From Hungatella hathewayi (GTDB taxonomy: Bacteria > Bacillota > Clostridia > Lachnospirales > Lachnospiraceae), in contig CP102274.1 in the NCBI GenBank assembly GCA_025149285.1, forward strand, positions 2,185,501 to 2,249,500: DNA of 64,000 nt, read 5' to 3'. The notes below the pieces were generated by a model. The model searched no databases. It saw nothing but the letters and a program-made list of their open reading frames with translations, and had not been told where the DNA came from. Made by a program: the position numbers and the translations under genes. Positions 16,691 through 24,524 of this stretch are shown one piece after another (position 1 is the first letter of the stretch; each line of letters begins with the position of its first letter).

Positions 16691-17107
16691 ATGTCAACTA
16701 CATATTATATAGTAAACAGAAAACGAAAAAAAGAGTGCAGGGAGTTTGAAAAATTCTGGGAAGAGGAATGGCTTCCCATGGTTACAGATAAGCTGCATCA
16801 GTTTTGTGCCGAAGCGAATGGAGAGATTGTAAATGATGAACTGGCAGAGCGTTTGATGAGAGACAGCTTCAGCGTTTTTTCCCGTTCGCCGCTGAGTGAC
16901 AGCTTGTATAAGGAGCCATTTCTTACGGTAAATCATGCCGGCGTATTCTGGCATAAGTGTGAGACGGAAGGCGCTCTGCTTAACAGCCTTGAGGATCTGA
17001 TTAAGTTTTTTTCCAAAAGAGCAAATCAGGAGAAGTATTCACTGGAAGATGAAAGCGGCCGGGGCTGTACTTTAAATGAACTGATCAGCGGAGAGCACAG
17101 AGATTAA
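16691..17107 (+). CDS. Hypothetical protein, 138 residues
   Basis: The ATG at 16691 is chosen because GGAGGAA lies five bases upstream; a longer in-frame start at 16598 has no RBS and would run through a GC-rich spacer. The protein begins MSTTYYIVNRKRKKECREFE, is charged and helical, and contains a W-rich segment near residue 25 and VNHAGVFWHKCETEGALL about two thirds along. No signal peptide or membrane segment. Not recognised. Context: it follows another unknown gene and precedes the tRNA-Pro terminator. Confidence 0.65.
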   Translation: MSTTYYIVNRKRKKECREFEKFWEEEWLPMVTDKLHQFCAEANGEIVNDELAERLMRDSFSVFSRSPLSDSLYKEPFLTVNHAGVFWHKCETEGALLNSLEDLIKFFSKRANQEKYSLEDESGRGCTLNELISGEHRD

Positions 17108-17142
17108 ATGGTACAGGAGAGATTTTCGTTTTTCAGCAGCAA

Positions 17143-17185
17143 AAAAGTGCCGGAAGCCTTTTAAATAAGGCATTCCGGCACTTTT
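17143..17185. terminator. Bidirectional terminator between an unknown gene and tRNA-Pro
   Basis: A stem AAAAGTGCCGGAA-GCC paired with GGC-ATTCCGGCACTTTT (17143-17185) has A/T tails on both sides. It serves the plus-strand gene and the minus-strand tRNA. Confidence 0.88.
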
Positions 17186-17191
17186 ACCGAA

Positions 17192-17265
17192 TCGGAGTAA
17201 CAGGATTTGAACCTGCGACCTCTCGGCCCCCAGCCGAGCGCGCTACCAAGCTACGCCATACTCCG
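17192..17265 (-). tRNA. tRNA-Pro(GGG)
   Basis: 74 bases on the minus strand. The acceptor stem CGGAGTA/TACTCCG is fully paired; the D stem GCGT/GCGC, the anticodon stem CTCGG/CCGAG and the T stem GCAGG/CCTGT with TTCAAAT are all present. The anticodon loop CTGGGGG puts GGG at positions 34-36, reading CCC and CCT proline codons. The discriminator base is A and CCA is not encoded, so it is added after transcription. It is transcribed alone, with a terminator seven bases downstream. Confidence 0.95.
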
Positions 17266-17395
17266 TTTCTGGTCACTATGGTATTATAGCAGAAAGTTTG
17301 CGATTTGAAAAGTATATTTGTTGAAAAATTTTATATTTTAAGATATGATGGTAAAGACGATATGATTCATGCAGAAAAGACAGGTGAGAAAGAAT

Positions 17396-18181
17396 ATGAA
17401 ACCAATCGTAAGTTTTGATGTAGATATGACCCTGCTGGACCATAAGGACTGGACGATACCGGACAGTGCCATGGAGACTCTTCAAAAGCTTCGGGAGAAT
17501 TACACCATTGTGCTGGCCACCGGCCGCGACATGGATTCCAGCTTCAGCGTCGTATTAAAGGAACAGATCAGGCCGGATGCCATCATTCATTTGAATGGGA
17601 CGAAGATTACGGTGGGGGACACGATTATATACGAGCATCTGTTTGATAAGGAACTGATGAAGCGGATTCTCGCCTATGCACAGGACACACCATACAGTGT
17701 GGGAGCCAGTGTGGGCGGATATGATTACTACATCCATCCGGAAGTGGTGAACCGCCACGACACGGATCTGTGGGGAGAATGCGGACGCCGGTTTGCGGAT
17801 CCGTGGAAGCTCCCTGAGTTAGATGTCAGGACCATGGCTTACATCGGTGATGAAAGGGGCGCGAAGGCTATGGGAGACCGGTTCCCTGAGATCAATGTGC
17901 ACATGTTCGCGGAAAAGCGGGGCGCGGATGTGGTGGAGAAGACGACCAGCAAGGCTATGGGACTGATCCGCCTCTGCGACTATTTTCAGACGCCTCTGTC
18001 CGACACGGTGGCATTTGGGGACAGCATGAACGATTACGATATCGTGAAGACGGCGGGAATCGGAATTGCCATGGGAAATGCGATGGAAGAACTTAAGGAG
18101 GCGGCGGATTACGTGACCGATGCCGTGGACGCGGATGGAATCCGAAACGCCTGTGTGCATTTCGGTCTGATCCGGTTATAA
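17396..18181 (+). CDS. HAD superfamily (Cof-type) phosphatase
   Basis: 261 residues; the ATG at 17396 is preferred over 17369 because AGGTGAG precedes it and the family starts with this motif. Motif I is SFDVDMTLLD with both Asp residues, motif II is LATGR, and motifs III/IV include a lysine before VAFGDSMNDYDIVKTAG. A type C2 cap lies between. Such enzymes dephosphorylate sugar phosphates, pyridoxal phosphate or nucleotides; the substrate cannot be read from the sequence. Transcribed ahead of lpd, with a 58-base gap. Confidence 0.9.
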   Translation: MKPIVSFDVDMTLLDHKDWTIPDSAMETLQKLRENYTIVLATGRDMDSSFSVVLKEQIRPDAIIHLNGTKITVGDTIIYEHLFDKELMKRILAYAQDTPYSVGASVGGYDYYIHPEVVNRHDTDLWGECGRRFADPWKLPELDVRTMAYIGDERGAKAMGDRFPEINVHMFAEKRGADVVEKTTSKAMGLIRLCDYFQTPLSDTVAFGDSMNDYDIVKTAGIGIAMGNAMEELKEAADYVTDAVDADGIRNACVHFGLIRL

Positions 18182-18239
18182 CCGGTCCGGATGCCTGGCA
18201 TTGCTTTCATGAAACTATACAGGGAAGGAAATAAGTAGC

Positions 18240-19670
18240 ATGGCAAAACATTATGATCTCTTTATCATAGGCGGCGGTCCCGGCGGTTATACGGCTGCAC
18301 TTAAGGCGGCGGGACTGGGACTTAAGACTGCGATTGCAGAGAAAGAAAAACTGGGCGGGACCTGCGTCAATAAGGGCTGTATTCCGACGAAGGCTCTGCT
18401 TCATGCCTCCAGTATGTTTGCGGCATTTCAGAACTGCGATGTATTTGGAGTGTCGGCTGATTTCATTTCTTTTGATTTTAAGAAAATGCAGGACTATAAG
18501 AAACGTTCTGTAAAAGAGTACCGCAAGGAAGTAAAGGAAGCAGTCGAGAGTGCAGGAATCGATTATATCGAGGGAACGGCTACGATCCGGCGTGGGCGGA
18601 CTGTGGAGGTGAACAGTCCGTCAGGAAAAGACTATTACGAGGCAGACCACATTATCATTGCGACAGGGGCGAAGCCTGTCATACCGGATATTCCTGGAGC
18701 GATGCTGCCGGGGGTTTTGACGAGCGACCGGCTGCTGGCTTCCGATACCTGGAATTACGACCGCCTTACGATTATCGGGGGCGGAGTGATCGGCGTGGAG
18801 TTCGCGACGATTTTCCAGGCACTGTGCTCCCATGTGACGATCATCGAGAGCCGGGAGCACTTACTGGGCCCCATGGACAATGAGGTCTCCGAGGTACTGG
18901 AAGAGGAACTGAGGCGGAAGGGAATCTCTGTCCAGTGTGAAGCCAGGGTCCTGGAAATTCGCGGCGAGGAACAGGGACTTGTCTGCGTTTACGAGGCCGG
19001 AGGAGAGGTGCGGACGATTCGTTCCGGGCAGATTCTCCTGGCAGCAGGCAGACAACCGAATCTGGACGGACTCTTTGGACAGGACGTCAGCCTTGCCATG
19101 GAAGGGGGCTGCCTTAAGACAGATTCGGAATTCCAGACCAGTGAACCGGGGATCTATGCCATCGGTGATGTGACGGCTGGCAAGATGCTGGCGCATGTAG
19201 CGGCAGCCCAGGGGACTTATGTGGTGGAGAAAATTGCGGGGGTACATCATACCATACGGCTTTCCGTGGTACCTAACGGAATGTTTGTGGAGCTCCCGGT
19301 AGTGCCGGGATGCATTTATACTGAGCCGGAGATTGCTTCTGTTGGAATTACGGTGGAAGAAGCGAAGGCCCATAAGATGAAGGTGCGCTGCGGGCGCTAC
19401 TCCATGAGCGGTAATGGCAAATCCATCATTACCAGAGAACAGAGCGGATTCATTCATCTGATTTTCGAAGAATATTCCGGAACGATTGTCGGCGCTCAGA
19501 TTGTCTGTCCGCGGGCCACCGATATGATCAGTGAAATGGCGACTGCTATCGCAAATGGCCTGACAGCGGATCAGCTCATGCTTGCCATGAGGGCCCATCC
19601 GACGTACAGCGAGGGCATTACGGCGGCAATCGAGAATTATTATGAAGCAAAAGGAGACGAAAGGTTATGA
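18240..19670 (+). CDS. lpdA: Dihydrolipoyl dehydrogenase
   Basis: 476 residues. It oxidises dihydrolipoamide to lipoamide with FAD and NAD+. Seen: the FAD motif IIGGGPGGYTAA (9-20), the redox disulphide GGTCVNKGCIPTK with Cys42 and Cys47, the NAD motif TIIGGGVIGVEFA, AIGDVTAG and the C-terminal dimer-interface AHPTYSEGI with the catalytic His and Glu. No 2-oxoacid dehydrogenase or glycine cleavage genes are next to it, so its lipoyl partner lies elsewhere, or it serves another disulphide substrate. Its stop overlaps the start of the aminopeptidase gene by four bases (ATGA). Confidence 0.93.
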   Translation: MAKHYDLFIIGGGPGGYTAALKAAGLGLKTAIAEKEKLGGTCVNKGCIPTKALLHASSMFAAFQNCDVFGVSADFISFDFKKMQDYKKRSVKEYRKEVKEAVESAGIDYIEGTATIRRGRTVEVNSPSGKDYYEADHIIIATGAKPVIPDIPGAMLPGVLTSDRLLASDTWNYDRLTIIGGGVIGVEFATIFQALCSHVTIIESREHLLGPMDNEVSEVLEEELRRKGISVQCEARVLEIRGEEQGLVCVYEAGGEVRTIRSGQILLAAGRQPNLDGLFGQDVSLAMEGGCLKTDSEFQTSEPGIYAIGDVTAGKMLAHVAAAQGTYVVEKIAGVHHTIRLSVVPNGMFVELPVVPGCIYTEPEIASVGITVEEAKAHKMKVRCGRYSMSGNGKSIITREQSGFIHLIFEEYSGTIVGAQIVCPRATDMISEMATAIANGLTADQLMLAMRAHPTYSEGITAAIENYYEAKGDERL

Positions 19671-21457
19671 TTCAAGAGAGAATTGCAGCATTACGAAGCC
19701 TGATGGCGGAGCGCCATATCGACGCTTATATGATTCCTACCTCTGATTTTCACGAGTCGGAGTATGTTGGGGATTATTTTAAATGCCGGAAATTTATAAC
19801 CGGTTTTACAGGGTCGGCGGGTACTGCTGTTATCACGCAGACAGAGGCGAGGCTCTGGACAGACGGGCGGTATTTCGTGCAGGCGGCAAAGCAGCTGGAG
19901 GGAACCGGCGTGATCCTTATGAAATCTGGTCAGGAGGGAGTACCGACCGAGGAAGAGTATCTGACCGAGATGATGCCTGACAATGGAACACTCGGTTTTG
20001 ACGGCCGTGTTGTCAACAGCCAGATGGGACAGAAGCTGAAAGAACTTCTGGAAGATAAGCACGTGAAGTTTTCCTGGCAGGAAGACTTAGTGGATTTCAT
20101 CTGGGAAGACCGTCCGGAGTTATCCGCAGAGCCGGTCTGGATTTTGAAAGAAAATTACGCAGGCAAATCTGCTGTGGATAAGATTGCTGATTTAAGAGAA
20201 GCAATGAAGAAGGAGAAGACTACGGTTCATGTCCTCACAACGCTTGACGATATTGTGTGGCTGTTAAATATCCGTGGAAATGACGTCGTCTGCAACCCGG
20301 TAGTCCTTTCCTACGCACTGGTGACCTTGGAACGCTTCTATTTATTTATCAATGAGGCGGTTCTGGACAGTGAAGTAAAATCTTATTTAAAAGAACTGGG
20401 CGTTACGATTCGGCCATACAATGATATTTACGATGCGGTGGGCCAGTTAAAGGGCCAGAAGGTGCTTCTGGAGACTGCGAAGACCAACTATGCGATTATC
20501 AGCAATTTAGATGAGACGAATACCATTGTAGACTGCATGAATCCGACCGCTCCGGCCAAGGCGGTCAAGAATCCGGTTGAAATTGAAAATATGAAGAAGG
20601 CTCATATCAAAGACGGTGTGGCCATGGCGAAGTTTATCTTCTGGCTGAAAAAGAATATCGGAAAGCAGACGATTACCGAGCTCGATGCGGAACATTATCT
20701 GGATCAGCTGCGCGCAGAGCAGGAGGGGAATCTGGGACTTTCCTTCCATACGATCTCTGCCTACGGGGCTAATGCGGCTATGTGCCACTATTCGGCGACG
20801 CCGGAGAGCAACGCGGTTCTGGAACCGAAGGGACTCTATCTGGTAGATTCCGGCGGACAGTATTATGAGGGGACTACCGACGTGACGAGGACGATCTCCC
20901 TGGGAGAGACGACGCAGGCAGAGCGGGAACATTTTACACTGAGTGTCATCAGCATGCTGCGGCTGGCTGCAGTGAAGTTCTTATATGGCTGCAGAGGGCT
21001 TACGCTGGATTATGTGGCGAGAGAACCGCTTTGGAGCAGAGGACTGAACTTTGACCATGGAACCGGCCACGGGGTTGGCTACCTGTTAAATGTTCATGAG
21101 CGTCCTAACGGAATCCGCTGGCGCATGGTGCCGGAGCGGCAGGACAACTGCGTTCTGGAAGAAGGAATGGTGACTTCCGACGAGCCAGGCGTATATATTG
21201 AAGGCAGCCATGGCGTGCGGACAGAAAATCTGATTGTCTGCAAAAAGGCGGAGAAGAATGAATACGGTCAGTTCATGGAATTTGAATTTCTGACCTTTGT
21301 TCCGATCGATTTAGATGCGCTGGATCAATCGCTGATGAATGAGCGGGACGTGGAACTCTTAAACAACTATCACAGACAAGTGTATGAGAAAATCTCTCCG
21401 TATCTGACTGAGGAAGAGGCCGAATGGCTGAAAGAGAATACGAGAGCGATCTCATGA
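19667..21457 (+). CDS. pepP: Xaa-Pro aminopeptidase (M24B, aminopeptidase P family)
   Basis: 596 residues, the long three-domain form. It removes N-terminal residues that precede proline. The creatinase-like N-terminal domains cover about 1-310. The catalytic pita-bread domain holds the metal ligands: Asp in YLVDSGGQY, Asp in GTTDVTRTI, His in NFDHGTGHGVG, and Glu in VTSDEPGVYIEG and VRTENLIV. All five positions are intact. Cytoplasmic, without a signal peptide. Translationally coupled to lpdA by a four-base overlap. Confidence 0.94.
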   Translation: MIQERIAALRSLMAERHIDAYMIPTSDFHESEYVGDYFKCRKFITGFTGSAGTAVITQTEARLWTDGRYFVQAAKQLEGTGVILMKSGQEGVPTEEEYLTEMMPDNGTLGFDGRVVNSQMGQKLKELLEDKHVKFSWQEDLVDFIWEDRPELSAEPVWILKENYAGKSAVDKIADLREAMKKEKTTVHVLTTLDDIVWLLNIRGNDVVCNPVVLSYALVTLERFYLFINEAVLDSEVKSYLKELGVTIRPYNDIYDAVGQLKGQKVLLETAKTNYAIISNLDETNTIVDCMNPTAPAKAVKNPVEIENMKKAHIKDGVAMAKFIFWLKKNIGKQTITELDAEHYLDQLRAEQEGNLGLSFHTISAYGANAAMCHYSATPESNAVLEPKGLYLVDSGGQYYEGTTDVTRTISLGETTQAEREHFTLSVISMLRLAAVKFLYGCRGLTLDYVAREPLWSRGLNFDHGTGHGVGYLLNVHERPNGIRWRMVPERQDNCVLEEGMVTSDEPGVYIEGSHGVRTENLIVCKKAEKNEYGQFMEFEFLTFVPIDLDALDQSLMNERDVELLNNYHRQVYEKISPYLTEEEAEWLKENTRAIS

Positions 21458-21571
21458 TATCAGGCGGAGCATGCGCATATGCCCTGATGATGGCAAGGTC
21501 TTAAAAACAGAATATCCGCAGGAAACGGGCCGGATGGCGCGCTGCGGGTTCATTTGAAAACTGCCGCAAGG

Positions 21572-21638
21572 GTCAAATCCCCAGCGTTTTCCGGTACCGC
21601 AGATTTACTGCTGCGCCGGAGAACGCTGGGGATTTGAC
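21572..21638. repeat. Long hairpin between convergent genes
   Basis: Arms 21572-21594 and 21616-21638 pair over 23 bp with one G-U. The 21-base loop contains a further CGCAG/CTGCG pairing. No T-run follows on either strand, so it is not a standard intrinsic terminator, although its place between convergent pepP and the XRE gene suggests an end-of-transcript role. Confidence 0.7.
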
Positions 21639-21668
21639 TTCAATCGTCTTCCAGACAGGGAACATTTG

Positions 21669-22004
21669 CTATGGTTCCGCTTGTTTTTGGGTTATTTCTT
21701 TACGAAGCCGCATCAGAAGCGGGATAATCGCTTCCCAATCTTCATTGTCCAGTTCTTTCAACAACTCCACAGCCCTGCGGAACTGTGGCGGTTCTGCCAT
21801 TTCGGTATCAAAAAATTCCAGCGGAGTAATTTCCAGGTAATCGCAAATTTCGAAGAATTGTTTCATGGAAGGCATGGATCGGCCAGAGGAAATACCCTGA
21901 ATGTAACTCTTATTTTTACCGAGATCCAGACTCATCTGGTATTCAGAGACATCTTTTTTTAAACGGAGCTCTGTAATTCTGTTTCTGACAAACTGTTCAT
22001 TCAT
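21669..22004 (-). CDS. XRE family helix-turn-helix regulator
   Basis: 111 residues from the ATG at 22004, with AGGTG seven bases upstream; a GTG at 22013 is less well placed. The helix-turn-helix is at about 8-60: RNRITELRLKKDVSEYQMSL, then LGKNKSYIQGISSGRSMPS, and LEITPLEFFD, the standard XRE pattern. The C-terminal 50 residues are acidic and helical and may dimerise. It stands alone, convergent to pepP and divergent from the diguanylate cyclase gene, which it may regulate (inference). Confidence 0.85.
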   Translation of the reverse strand: MNEQFVRNRITELRLKKDVSEYQMSLDLGKNKSYIQGISSGRSMPSMKQFFEICDYLEITPLEFFDTEMAEPPQFRRAVELLKELDNEDWEAIIPLLMRLRKEITQKQAEP

Positions 22005-22182
22005 TCTTATCACCTCTATGGTTAATCATAAAGGATAATCTTTCCCGACATTCCGTTTTATATGCGTAATAATGGCTGAAAAATTGGTTGCATATACGGA
22101 TAAAAAGCGTTATTATATAAGTTAGAAAAACGAAAGAGAAAGACAAAAGAAAGTGCGTGCCTATAGGGCGAGAGGATGTCCG

Positions 22183-23358
22183 ATGACAGAATATTTAAAA
22201 AAATGGAGGGATAAAGGGACCGGGAACCCCCGGGCCGTTTTATGCATATTGGTTTATATCCTTATTATGGCGGGGATGATTGGAAGTTTACGGATGCAGT
22301 CCAAAGGGATGGCTGATCATATAGCGTGGGCTGTATTTATTGTATCCCTGGTGGCGATGGGAGTGATTTCGTATCCGCTGATATGGGGAAAAGACAGGGG
22401 AGAGGGAGAACGGCTGGAAGAGGGGAAGATGGAGAAACAAAAAGAACAAAAGGAACAAAATAAACAAAACGAACAAGATAAGCAAAACAAACAAGATAAT
22501 CAAAACGAGCAAAAGGAAGACAGGCGGGAAGCGTTGTACCGCAGGCTTGGGGAATTTACGGATACAGTCCTGTTTGAATACAGATACCGTGACGGAAGCA
22601 TTCTGTTTACCCCCAATGCATCAAACCAGATGGAGACTTCTGTTCTGAAAAGCGCCCTTGAGAAATACGTGAAGTGTCCGCCGCTGCAGGGAGAAAGCAG
22701 ATGCTTTGAATTTCGCATGAAAGCGGATACGGAGGACTATCGCTGGTGCATCTGTCATATCAGGGCAGAATATGACGGGGGAAAGGAGTCTGTAGATAAG
22801 TATGCGGAAGCAGAGAGGCCGGTCTGCCTGATAGGAAAACTGGACGATATCAGCAAACAGAAGGAGCGGGAGGAGCAGCTTCTGTTTCAGTCTACCAGAG
22901 ATGGCCTGACCGGTATCTATAATAAGACGGCCTTTGAATATATGATGGAAGAGACCTTGAAAAGGGGAAGCCGCGGCAGTTTATATATGATCGATATCGA
23001 TAATTTCAAGGATGTGAACGACCAGTACGGGCACCCGGCCGGCGATAGGATTCTGGTTAAGACAGGCGAACTTCTGCGTGAAATCTTCCGTGATTCCGAC
23101 TTGATCGGCAGAGTTGGCGGTGATGAGTTCGTAGTCTATTCGGAAAGCGGAGATACCAAAATGAAGGCATTAAGGCTTCTGAACGGAACCGCAGATTTTT
23201 CAAAAGAAGGCGAATTACGGATTTCTGTGAGCATCGGAATAGCCAGCAGCACCGGGAACCCGGACGAAGAGTACCAGGAACTGTTTTCCAGAGCCGATCA
23301 GGCCATGTACCGGGCAAAGCAGGAGGGGAAGAATCGGATTGCCTGGTATGAGGAGTAG
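22183..23358 (+). CDS. Membrane diguanylate cyclase (GGDEF)
   Basis: 391 residues from the ATG at 22183 (GAGAGG seven bases upstream; GTG at 22153 is an alternative). Two membrane segments (about 18-35 and 46-68) are followed by a low-complexity Lys/Gln/Asn/Glu linker (about 80-114), a PAS-like region (about 120-230) and a GGDEF domain. The active site GGDEF is intact at 312-316, and an inhibitory RxxD (RDSD, 303-306) sits five residues before it. It should make c-di-GMP from GTP with product inhibition. Confidence 0.92.
   Translation: MTEYLKKWRDKGTGNPRAVLCILVYILIMAGMIGSLRMQSKGMADHIAWAVFIVSLVAMGVISYPLIWGKDRGEGERLEEGKMEKQKEQKEQNKQNEQDKQNKQDNQNEQKEDRREALYRRLGEFTDTVLFEYRYRDGSILFTPNASNQMETSVLKSALEKYVKCPPLQGESRCFEFRMKADTEDYRWCICHIRAEYDGGKESVDKYAEAERPVCLIGKLDDISKQKEREEQLLFQSTRDGLTGIYNKTAFEYMMEETLKRGSRGSLYMIDIDNFKDVNDQYGHPAGDRILVKTGELLREIFRDSDLIGRVGGDEFVVYSESGDTKMKALRLLNGTADFSKEGELRISVSIGIASSTGNPDEEYQELFSRADQAMYRAKQEGKNRIAWYEE
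22434..22515 (+). repeat. Low-complexity coding repeat (AAACAA-like)
   Basis: A purine-rich array of degenerate short units built on AACAAAA encodes the KEQKEQNKQNEQDKQ-type linker of the diguanylate cyclase. It is likely prone to slippage. Confidence 0.75.
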
Positions 23359-23474
23359 GGAAGCGGGGAAAAAGCGAATTGTGGAAGCAAACTATAGAAG
23401 CAAAATATAGAGGCAAACTATAGAAGAGAAGTGGTAATGAGTGGCGGTAGCAGGGAAAATGAATAAGAAATGGG

Positions 23475-23505
23475 ATGGCTGCGTTTAAGACGCAGCCATT
23501 TTTGT
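23475..23505 (+). terminator. Terminator near the cyclase gene
   Basis: A perfect 10-bp stem ATGGCTGCGT (23475-23484) with ACGCAGCCAT (23490-23499) is followed by TTTTG. It also faces the convergent YbaK gene. Confidence 0.85.
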
Positions 23506-23535
23506 GACAGAAGGAATAAATCAGGCGATGCTAAA

Positions 23536-24138
23536 CTAGTCAGAGTCACAGGGGAGATCCACCAGGGTATAGGAATGACCGATATAAGGAAGAAAAATAT
23601 TTACGATGTCTGAGGTCCGGATTTTCAAACTGGAGGTGTTGATGCAGGGATGGCAGCCAAGAAATTCCTGCTCAAGAATATCTCTGTCAATCAGCAGCCG
23701 GACGCGGTTTTCTTTATCATTCATCAGTCCCAGAACCGATACTGAACCGGGGGTGATATTTAAATACTGTTCCATAAATTCAGGTTCTGCAAAAGAGAGC
23801 CTGGCCGAGCCGATCTGTTTTGACAGAACTGCCGTCCGGAATTTTTTGCAGCCGGGAATCATGAGAAGATAAAAGCTGTTTTTCTGGGCATTGCGCAGAA
23901 ATAAATTTTTACAGATCTCTGTTTCCAGGAGTGCATCGATATCGTGACAGGCCTCTATTGTAGCGGTCGGATCATGATCCAGGCGCTGATAGGCGATACC
24001 AAGTTTATCCAAAAGATCGTAAGTGACCTTCTCTTTTTCAGGACGCCCGGTGAGATCTGCGGGCCGTCCGGTATATAAAGTCCGGTCTATGTAAAAAACA
24101 TGGGCGGGAGTGATATTTTTTGCTGCTGTGTTTGCCAT
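23536..24138 (-). CDS. YbaK/ProX-type aminoacyl-tRNA deacylase
   Basis: 200 residues from the ATG at 24138 (AGAGG eight bases upstream); an in-frame extension to 24234 lacks an RBS. The YbaK/ProRS-editing fold covers about 28-180: HDPTATIEACHD, then LETEICKNLFLRNAQKNSFY with the conserved Lys, and GSVSVLGLMND near the C-terminal half with the conserved Gly/Ser. Such free-standing proteins (ProX/PrdX) hydrolyse Ala-tRNA(Pro) and clear mischarged tRNA. The tRNA-Pro gene lies 6 kb away, probably by chance. A PrdX-like role in proline metabolism is also possible. Confidence 0.85.
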   Translation of the reverse strand: MANTAAKNITPAHVFYIDRTLYTGRPADLTGRPEKEKVTYDLLDKLGIAYQRLDHDPTATIEACHDIDALLETEICKNLFLRNAQKNSFYLLMIPGCKKFRTAVLSKQIGSARLSFAEPEFMEQYLNITPGSVSVLGLMNDKENRVRLLIDRDILEQEFLGCHPCINTSSLKIRTSDIVNIFLPYIGHSYTLVDLPCDSD

Positions 24139-24524
24139 ATGAAATGCCTCTTTCTGTTTGGATTCGGTCAAACTGGTAATAGGAATATGAGTGTTATTAT
24201 ACAAGAGAATGGAATAATTGCAAGAGGAAAGCAAAAATGGTTGACGGAAGAAGGTAAAATGGGACCGGCTGTATGTTGGAAAATGGGGGATGCTGTTATC
24301 AATACGGGAAAACCAGGTATGAACAATTCTTTTTTCATTGGCTTTATGCGGTGTCTTGTATTATAATGATTTTTACAGGAGTAACCGGTTATGAACGGGG
24401 ATTAAGATTGTGTAATCATTTGCTGGATTATTTCCGACAAGGCTGACAGATGGAATCAGCAGAATGGGTGCATTTAAAACATATAGTAAATGAAAATAAA
24501 AGAAGAAAAGGAAGGTCAACTCAA

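Noticed and set aside
16549..16749. 66-codon frame between the two unknown genes
   Set aside because: Crosses the GC-rich spacer, no RBS, and the adjacent frame has a much better start at 16691.
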